From: Georgenia sp. TF02-10
Lineage (GTDB): Bacteria > Actinomycetota > Actinomycetes > Actinomycetales > Actinomycetaceae
Length of the DNA stretch: 64,000 bases
Reading direction: 5' to 3'
NCBI RefSeq assembly: GCF_022759505.1
Contig: NZ_CP094289.1
Span: 1,488,001-1,552,000, forward strand
Made by a program: the position numbers and the translations under genes. The stretch's first letter is position 1; the number at the start of each line of letters is the position of its first letter. Below the pieces are notes generated by a model. It worked only from the letters and a program-made list of their open reading frames with translations, made no database searches and was not told the DNA's origin. Shown here piece by piece: positions 58,825 through 64,000 of this stretch.

Positions 58825-59045
58825 CCGGCCGGGGCTGAGCGGACCGAGCAGGCGGGACGAGCCGGCGGCCCGGCCCGGCCGGGCGCGCCGCGGCTGAGCG
58901 GGCCGGGCCGAGCCGGCGGTCCAGCCGCGCAGGCGGTCCGGCCGCGCCGGCGGCGCCGGCCGAGCCAGCGGGAGCGAGCGGCCCGGCCCGGGCGAGCGGC
59001 GCCGTCGGCGGCACGGCCTGCCACGGCACGACGGTGGGGGAGCCC

Positions 59046-59051
59046 TAGGCT
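59046..59051 (+). promoter_or_regulatory. -10 element TAGGCT of ldh
   Basis: TAGGCT is 29 bases before the ldh ATG, with AGGAG between them, a conventional leadered promoter. The 58825-59045 stretch upstream shows only GC-rich degenerate repeats of GAGCCGGCGG type. Confidence 0.5.
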
Positions 59052-59080
59052 GGGGCGGGACCACGCCGAGAGGAGACGTC

Positions 59081-60082
59081 ATGGACCAGGCCGGTGGCCG
59101 GAACGAGCTGCTGGGGGAGGGCCGCCTCCCGGAGCGGCGCTCCACCAAGGTCGCGATCGTCGGGGCGGGGGCGGTCGGCTCCACCCTCGCCTACGCGTGC
59201 CTGCTGCGCGGCGCCGCCCGCGAGGTGGTCCTCTACGACCTGAACAAGGCCAAGGTCCAGGCCGAGGCGATGGACATCGCGCACGGCATCCAGTTCACCC
59301 CGATGGGCACCGTCGCGGGCTCGGACGAGGTGGATATCTGCGCCGGCGCCGACGTCGTCGTGATCACCGCCGGCGCCAAGCAGCACCCCGGCCAGTCCCG
59401 GCTCGACCTCGCCGGCGCCACCATCGACATCATGCACCGGCTCGTGCCGAGCCTGGTCGACGTGGCCCCGGACGCCGTCTACGTCATGGTCGCCAACCCG
59501 GTCGACGTCGTCACCTACGCCAGCCTGAAGATCTCCGGCCTGCCCGACAACCAGTTCTTCGGCTCCGGCACCGTGCTGGACACCAGCCGGCTGCGCTACC
59601 TCGTCGCCCAGGAGTGCGGCGTCGCCGTGCAGAACGTGCACGCCTACGTGGCCGGGGAGCACGGGGACAGCGAGCTGCCGCTGTGGAGCTCGGCGATGAT
59701 CGGGGCGGTCCCGCTGCTCCAGTGGGGCCCCACGGTGTCCGGCCGGCTGCTCGACGAGGGGGTCCGGGCGCGGATCGCGGAGGAGGTCGTGCGCTCGGCG
59801 TACCAGATCATCGAGGGCAAGGGCGCGACCAACTACGCCATCAGCCTCGCCACCGTCCGCATCATCGAGGCGGTGCTCCGCAACGAGCAGCGGGTGCTCT
59901 CGGTCTCCTCGCTGCTGGAGGACTACCTGGAGATCTCCGACGTGTGCCTGTCGGTGCCCACCGTCGTCGGCCAGCAGGGGGTGGGCCGCCGGCTCGTCCC
60001 GGTGGTCACCGAGCGGGAGCGCGGCGACCTGCTGCGCAGCGCCGAGTCGATCCGCGCGGTGGCCCGCCAGTTCGGGTTCTGA
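59081..60082 (+). CDS. ldh: L-lactate dehydrogenase
   Basis: NAD-dependent interconversion of pyruvate and L-lactate. 333 aa, slightly long because of a 20-residue N-terminal lead. Rossmann VAIVGAGAVGSTLAYA, the substrate loop KQHPGQSRLDL whose Gln marks lactate rather than malate dehydrogenase, and catalytic His194 in GEHGDSELPLW. ATG with GAGAGGAG 7 bases upstream. Convergent with lexA. Confidence 0.94.
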   Translation: MDQAGGRNELLGEGRLPERRSTKVAIVGAGAVGSTLAYACLLRGAAREVVLYDLNKAKVQAEAMDIAHGIQFTPMGTVAGSDEVDICAGADVVVITAGAKQHPGQSRLDLAGATIDIMHRLVPSLVDVAPDAVYVMVANPVDVVTYASLKISGLPDNQFFGSGTVLDTSRLRYLVAQECGVAVQNVHAYVAGEHGDSELPLWSSAMIGAVPLLQWGPTVSGRLLDEGVRARIAEEVVRSAYQIIEGKGATNYAISLATVRIIEAVLRNEQRVLSVSSLLEDYLEISDVCLSVPTVVGQQGVGRRLVPVVTERERGDLLRSAESIRAVARQFGF

Positions 60083-60144
60083 CGCCCGGGCGCCGGCCGG
60101 TGCCGGCCGGTGCCGTCCGGCCGCCGCGCACCGGCTGACCGCCG

Positions 60145-60816
60145 TCAGAGGCTGCGCAGCACCGTCACGACCCGGCCGAGGATCTGCGCCTCGTCCCCCG
60201 GGATCGGCTCGAAGGACGGGTTCTGCGGGAGCAGCCAGACGTGGCCGTCCCGGCGCTGGAAGGTCTTGACCGTGGCCTCGCCGTCGATCATCGCGGCGAC
60301 CACCTCACCGTTCTCCGCCACCGGCTGACGGCGGACCACCACCCAGTCGCCGTCGCAGATCGCGGCGTCGATCATCGACTCCCCGACCACGCGCAGGAGG
60401 AACAGCTCGCCGTCGCCGACCAGCTGGCGCGGCAGCGGGAAGACGTCCTCGACCGCCTGCTCGGCCAGGATCGGGCCGCCCGCCGCGATGCGGCCGACGA
60501 CGGGCACCAGGGTCGGCGCCGGCGCGCGGAGCCCCTCCCCGTCCAGCGGCACCACCTCGGCGAGGGAGGCGCGGTCCTCGACCACCTCCATCGCCCGGGG
60601 CCGGTGCGGGTCGCGCCGCACGTACCCCTTGCGCTCGAGCGCCCCGAGCTGGTGCTTGACCGAGGACGGGCTGGTCAGCCCGACCGCGGCGCCGATCTCA
60701 CGCATGGTGGGCGGGTAGCCGCGCTCGCGCACCCCCGCCCGGATGACGTCCAGGATCAGCCGCTGCCGGTCCGTGAGGGACGGCAGGCGGGGGGTGGTGC
60801 CCTCGTTGGTGGTCAC
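60145..60816 (-). CDS. lexA: SOS repressor LexA
   Basis: Represses DNA-damage genes and self-cleaves when RecA filaments form. 223 aa. Winged HTH at ~15-75 ([19 protein letters not shown]), cleavage bond Ala112-Gly113 in RIAAGGP, catalytic Ser147 (GESMID) and Lys184 (ATVKTF). GTG start with GGAAGGA about 10 bases upstream. Its promoter region has a near-perfect SOS box, so it is autoregulated. Divergent from the LysM gene. Confidence 0.97.
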   Translation of the reverse strand: MTTNEGTTPRLPSLTDRQRLILDVIRAGVRERGYPPTMREIGAAVGLTSPSSVKHQLGALERKGYVRRDPHRPRAMEVVEDRASLAEVVPLDGEGLRAPAPTLVPVVGRIAAGGPILAEQAVEDVFPLPRQLVGDGELFLLRVVGESMIDAAICDGDWVVVRRQPVAENGEVVAAMIDGEATVKTFQRRDGHVWLLPQNPSFEPIPGDEAQILGRVVTVLRSL

Positions 60817-60893
60817 AGCGGCGGTCCTTCCTGGTCCTGGCGGCGCCGCCGGCCGGCGCCGATGTCAGTGGTCGGTGATGGGCTGACACCACC

Positions 60894-60932
60894 AGCGTAG
60901 AAGGGACCGGGCCAGATGGGAAACATCTGTTC
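60894..60932 (-). promoter_or_regulatory. lexA promoter: -10 TACGCT and near-perfect SOS box
   Basis: On the minus strand GAACAGATGTTT (60921-60932; one mismatch to GAAC-N4-GTTC) lies 21 bases upstream of TACGCT (60894-60899), over the -35 position. This fits LexA autorepression with a weaker site. Confidence 0.7.
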
Positions 60933-60964
60933 GACGGCGTGTCGACAGCCGCGCACGGTGCCGC

Positions 60965-60985
60965 TACTGTTGCGAACAGCAGTTC
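60965..60985 (+). promoter_or_regulatory. LysM-gene promoter: -10 TACTGT and perfect SOS box
   Basis: TACTGT (60965-60970) is followed after 3 bases by GAACAGCAGTTC (60974-60985), a perfect LexA box over the expected transcription start. LexA bound here would shut off the LysM gene. Confidence 0.85.
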
Positions 60986-61022
60986 GACATACACCAGTTC
61001 TACCGAGCTTCAGGAGGCAACC

Positions 61023-61490
61023 ATGAGTGCCCTGCTCGCCCCGCCGCCGGCCACCGCCCGCACCACCGTGCCGTCCCGTCGCCGGGGCAGCGGCCGGGCG
61101 GCGCCCACCGGGCGGCCGCGGCTGCAGCTCGTCGGCCCGGGCTTCGTGCCGCAGCCCGCGCTACCCGCCGTCGCCCCGGCCCCGGCCCGCCCGGCCCCGC
61201 TCACCCTCACCCGCCGGGGCCGGCGGGTGGCCGCCACCCTGGTCCTGCTCCTCGCCGCGGCCGCCGCCGCGGCCCTGGGCACCTGGGCGGGCCTCGCGGT
61301 CCGGGAGGCTCCCGCCGGACCGGTGAGCAGCGTCACCGTCGAGCCGGGCCAGACGCTCTGGGCGCTCGCCGCCGCCACCGCCGACCCCGGGGAGGACGTG
61401 CGCGACGTCCTCGCCGGCATCACCGACCTGAACCAGCTGGACTCCGACGTCCTCCGCGCCGGCCAGGTCCTGCTCGTCCCGGCGGGCTGA
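61023..61490 (+). CDS. LysM membrane protein, SOS-induced division suppressor (YneA/ChiZ-like)
   Basis: 155 aa: Arg/Pro-rich cytoplasmic N-terminus (1-~65), one transmembrane helix (~68-90; AATLVLLLAAAAAAALG), and an outside LysM domain (~103-155; VEPGQTLWALAAAT to AGQVLLVPAG). Divergent from lexA and preceding nrdR exactly as Rv2719c (ChiZ) in M. tuberculosis and DivS/YneA elsewhere, which halt septation during the SOS response. The perfect SOS box agrees. ATG with AGGAGG 6 bases upstream. Confidence 0.85.
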   Translation: MSALLAPPPATARTTVPSRRRGSGRAAPTGRPRLQLVGPGFVPQPALPAVAPAPARPAPLTLTRRGRRVAATLVLLLAAAAAAALGTWAGLAVREAPAGPVSSVTVEPGQTLWALAAATADPGEDVRDVLAGITDLNQLDSDVLRAGQVLLVPAG

Positions 61491-61513
61491 GCCATGGCCG
61501 CCGCCACCGCCAG

Positions 61514-61543
61514 TTGCGCCGCGATCGGCCCGCGACCTACGGT
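61514..61543 (+). promoter_or_regulatory. nrdR promoter candidate TTGCGC-18-TACGGT
   Basis: TTGCGC (61514-61519) and TACGGT (61538-61543) are 18 bases apart, the best -35/-10 pair in the LysM-nrdR gap. No NrdR box is visible. Confidence 0.45.
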
Positions 61544-61637
61544 TCCTGCGGCGTCCGCACCGGCCTGGACGGGCGCCGCCGCGGCGCGGCCCGGCGCGCC
61601 GCCGCCGGACCGCCGGGGCCCAGGGAGGGTTGACGAG

Positions 61638-62351
61638 GTGCACTGCCCGTTCTGCCGGCACGCCGACTCCCGGGTCATCGACTCGCGCACGGCCGAGGAC
61701 GGCACGTCGATCCGTCGGCGCCGGCAGTGCCCGAACTGCGGGCGCCGGTTCACCACCCTGGAGACCTCCAGCCTCACCGTGGTGAAGCGGTCCGGGGCCA
61801 CCGAGCCGTTCAGCCGGGACAAGGTGATCGCCGGGGTCCGCAAGGCCTGCCAGGGCCGGCCCGTCTCCGACGACGACCTCGCCCTCCTCGCCCAGCAGGT
61901 GGAGGAGACGGTGCGGGCCAGCGGCGCCGCCCAGATCGAGGCCCACGAGATCGGGCTGGCCATCATCGGCCCGCTGCGGCGCCTGGACGAGGTGGCCTAC
62001 CTCCGCTTCGCCAGCGTCTACTCCGCGTTCAGCTCCCTGGACGACTTCGAGGCGGCGATCCGCACGCTGCGGGCCGAGCACGCCGAGCGCGCCGCGGCCG
62101 GGGAGGTGCGTGACGGCGAGGGGCAGCAGTCGGTCGACGGCGCGGGGCCGGCCCGGCCGGACGGCGCCGCGGACGCTCTGCAGCCGGGCGCGGACGCGGT
62201 GCAGCCGGACGCGGATGCGGCGCAGCCGGACGCAGACCGGGATGCCACGCCGACGGGCGCCGGCGCCCCGCAGCCCGGCGCGGGCGCCGGACCGGCCACG
62301 TCCGCTACCCTGGCCCCAGCCGCGGCGCCCGAGGAGGCCCCGGCCCACTGA
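61638..62351 (+). CDS. nrdR: transcriptional repressor NrdR with long C-terminal extension
   Basis: Zinc- and nucleotide-binding repressor of ribonucleotide reductase genes. Zinc ribbon Cys3, Cys6, Cys31, Cys34 (HCPFC and QCPNCGRRF), then ATP-cone ~46-137 ([33 protein letters not shown]). The family ends near 150-155; here ~80 more residues follow, rich in Ala/Asp/Gly/Pro/Gln with QPGAD/QPDAD repeats. The GTG at 61638 is set by the family N-terminus and an AGGGAGGG site 9-10 bases upstream; the frame to 61494 is not conserved. Confidence 0.94.
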   Translation: MHCPFCRHADSRVIDSRTAEDGTSIRRRRQCPNCGRRFTTLETSSLTVVKRSGATEPFSRDKVIAGVRKACQGRPVSDDDLALLAQQVEETVRASGAAQIEAHEIGLAIIGPLRRLDEVAYLRFASVYSAFSSLDDFEAAIRTLRAEHAERAAAGEVRDGEGQQSVDGAGPARPDGAADALQPGADAVQPDADAAQPDADRDATPTGAGAPQPGAGAGPATSATLAPAAAPEEAPAH

Positions 62352-62353
62352 CC

Positions 62354-62395
62354 GCCGTCGGCGGTGGCGGAGGGGAAGCCGCCACCGCCGACGGC
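62354..62395. terminator. 17-bp perfect hairpin after nrdR
   Basis: GCCGTCGGCGGTGGCGG (62354-62370) and its exact complement (62379-62395) enclose an 8-base loop AGGGGAAG. It starts 2 bases after the nrdR stop and also faces the convergent aldo-keto reductase gene. Confidence 0.85.
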
Positions 62396-62513
62396 TTCCA
62401 CGTCCGTGGGGGCCGGCTCCCCGGGACCGGTGAGCCCTGCGGCCGGTCAGCCTTCCGACCGGCGAGCCCCCGCGGGCGGCCGGGCCCCCGCGGCCGGCCG
62501 CAAGACCCGCGGC

Positions 62514-63548
<1,035 letters not shown>

Positions 63549-63554
63549 GCCCTG

Positions 63555-63560
63555 ACCGTA
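63555..63560 (-). promoter_or_regulatory. -10 element TACGGT of the aldo/keto reductase gene (leaderless)
   Basis: On the minus strand TACGGT ends 6 bases before the ATG at 63548. Confidence 0.6.
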
Positions 63561-63607
63561 GCGCCCGCCGGGCCCGGGTCACTCCGGCCGTCTGGCCCAG
63601 GGCCCGG

Positions 63608-64000
63608 TCACTGCCCGTCGTCGGGCCGCTGCATCACCCGCAGCCGGATCGTGTCCTCCAGCCCGGCCACGGCCGCCACGGCCTCGCGCGGCAGCTCGGA
63701 GCCGATGTCGGTGACGGCGTAGCCGATCTCCCCGACGGTGCCCAGGATCTGGCCGTCGATGTTGGCGCCGTGCTCGGCGAAGGTCTGGTTGACCAGGGCC
63801 AGCACGCCGGGGGTGTTGCGGTGCACCAGGGTGACCCGGTAGCGCGCCGCCGGGGAGGGCTCCAGGCTGAGGCGGGGGAGGTTGACGGAGAGGTCGGTGA
63901 CGCCGGTCCGGGCGTACCGGGCGAGCTTGCCGGCGACGAAGTGGCCGATGTTCTCCTGCGCCTCCTGCGTCGAGCCGCCCACGTGCGGGGTGAGGATGAC
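63608..64000 (-). CDS. serA: D-3-phosphoglycerate dehydrogenase, C-terminal part (cut by window edge)
   Basis: Last 131 residues of the first enzyme of serine synthesis. Seen: LTPHVGGSTQEAQENIGHFVAGKL, the end of the catalytic domain with the active-site His, then VNLPRLSL and a single ACT domain (YRVTLVHRNTPGVLALVNQTFAEHG; GYAVTDIG). The linker and direct ACT join match the short E. coli-type SerA without the ASB domain of mycobacterial SerA. The start lies beyond base 64000. Confidence 0.92.
   Translation of the reverse strand, partial: VILTPHVGGSTQEAQENIGHFVAGKLARYARTGVTDLSVNLPRLSLEPSPAARYRVTLVHRNTPGVLALVNQTFAEHGANIDGQILGTVGEIGYAVTDIGSELPREAVAAVAGLEDTIRLRVMQRPDDGQ

Overview
The window comes from the chromosome of a very high-GC actinobacterium, most likely a Micrococcales member (Cellulomonas/Georgenia-like; the genus is a guess). 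The basis is a base composition near 75% G+C, frequent GTG starts, many genes with a TANNNT -10 box 6-7 bases before the start codon and no Shine-Dalgarno (leaderless transcription), the LexA box GAAC-N4-GTTC, and gene neighbourhoods shared with Corynebacterium and Mycobacterium (recA-recX-gluABCD, pgsA-cinA-clgR, lexA-LysM-nrdR, miaB-miaA-dapF-hflX). It is almost wholly core genome. I see no tRNA, rRNA, CRISPR array, insertion sequence or prophage.

Layout. 1-4.8 kb: 3' part of an Fpg/Nei glycosylase, divergent proS, a minus-strand hydrolase-acetyltransferase fusion and a DUF4439 lipoprotein. 4.9-18 kb: a long plus-strand translation and RNA block, rimP-nusA-ylxR-infB-rbfA-truB, a Cys-rich mini-protein, ribF, rpsO, pnp and an M16 protease. 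18-21.7 kb: dapB and dapA (lysine/meso-DAP synthesis), with a minus-strand alpha/beta hydrolase before dapB and a GNAT gene between the two dap genes. 21.9-31.1 kb: RNase J, a TetR gene and membrane protein sharing a 28-bp palindromic operator, ftsK, a CapA-like lipoprotein, then pgsA-cinA-clgR ending at a 32-bp perfect palindrome. 31.3-40 kb (minus strand): lhr plus a metallo-beta-lactamase-fold gene, then arsR-type regulator, MFS transporter and nei2. 40.2-48.8 kb: DUF3046, SOS-controlled recA-recX, the gluABCD glutamate importer, miaB and two overlapping YbjN genes. 48.9-50.6 kb: an exported DUF6318 lipoprotein and an overlapping secreted PKD protein, partly at clearly lower G+C. 50.7-59 kb: miaA-dapF, an unrecognised 466-aa protein, a methyltransferase, hflX and a DinG-like Fe-S helicase. 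59-64 kb: ldh, the divergent lexA/LysM SOS pair, nrdR, an aldo-keto reductase and the 3' part of serA.

How the genes work together: translation and ribosome maturation (proS, rimP, infB, rbfA, truB, rpsO, miaA, miaB, hflX), RNA turnover (pnp, rnj), cell-envelope precursors and division (dapA, dapB, dapF, ftsK, pgsA) and genome maintenance (two Fpg/Nei glycosylases, Lhr, RecA/RecX, DinG-like helicase, LexA and its partners). A window-wide oddity is in-frame Ala/Pro/Gly/Asp-rich insertions, several built from short DNA tandem repeats, inside otherwise conserved enzymes. The most distinctive accessory items are the RBBP9-GNAT fusion, the DUF6318/PKD pair, the TetR/membrane-protein module and the Cys-rich mini-protein.
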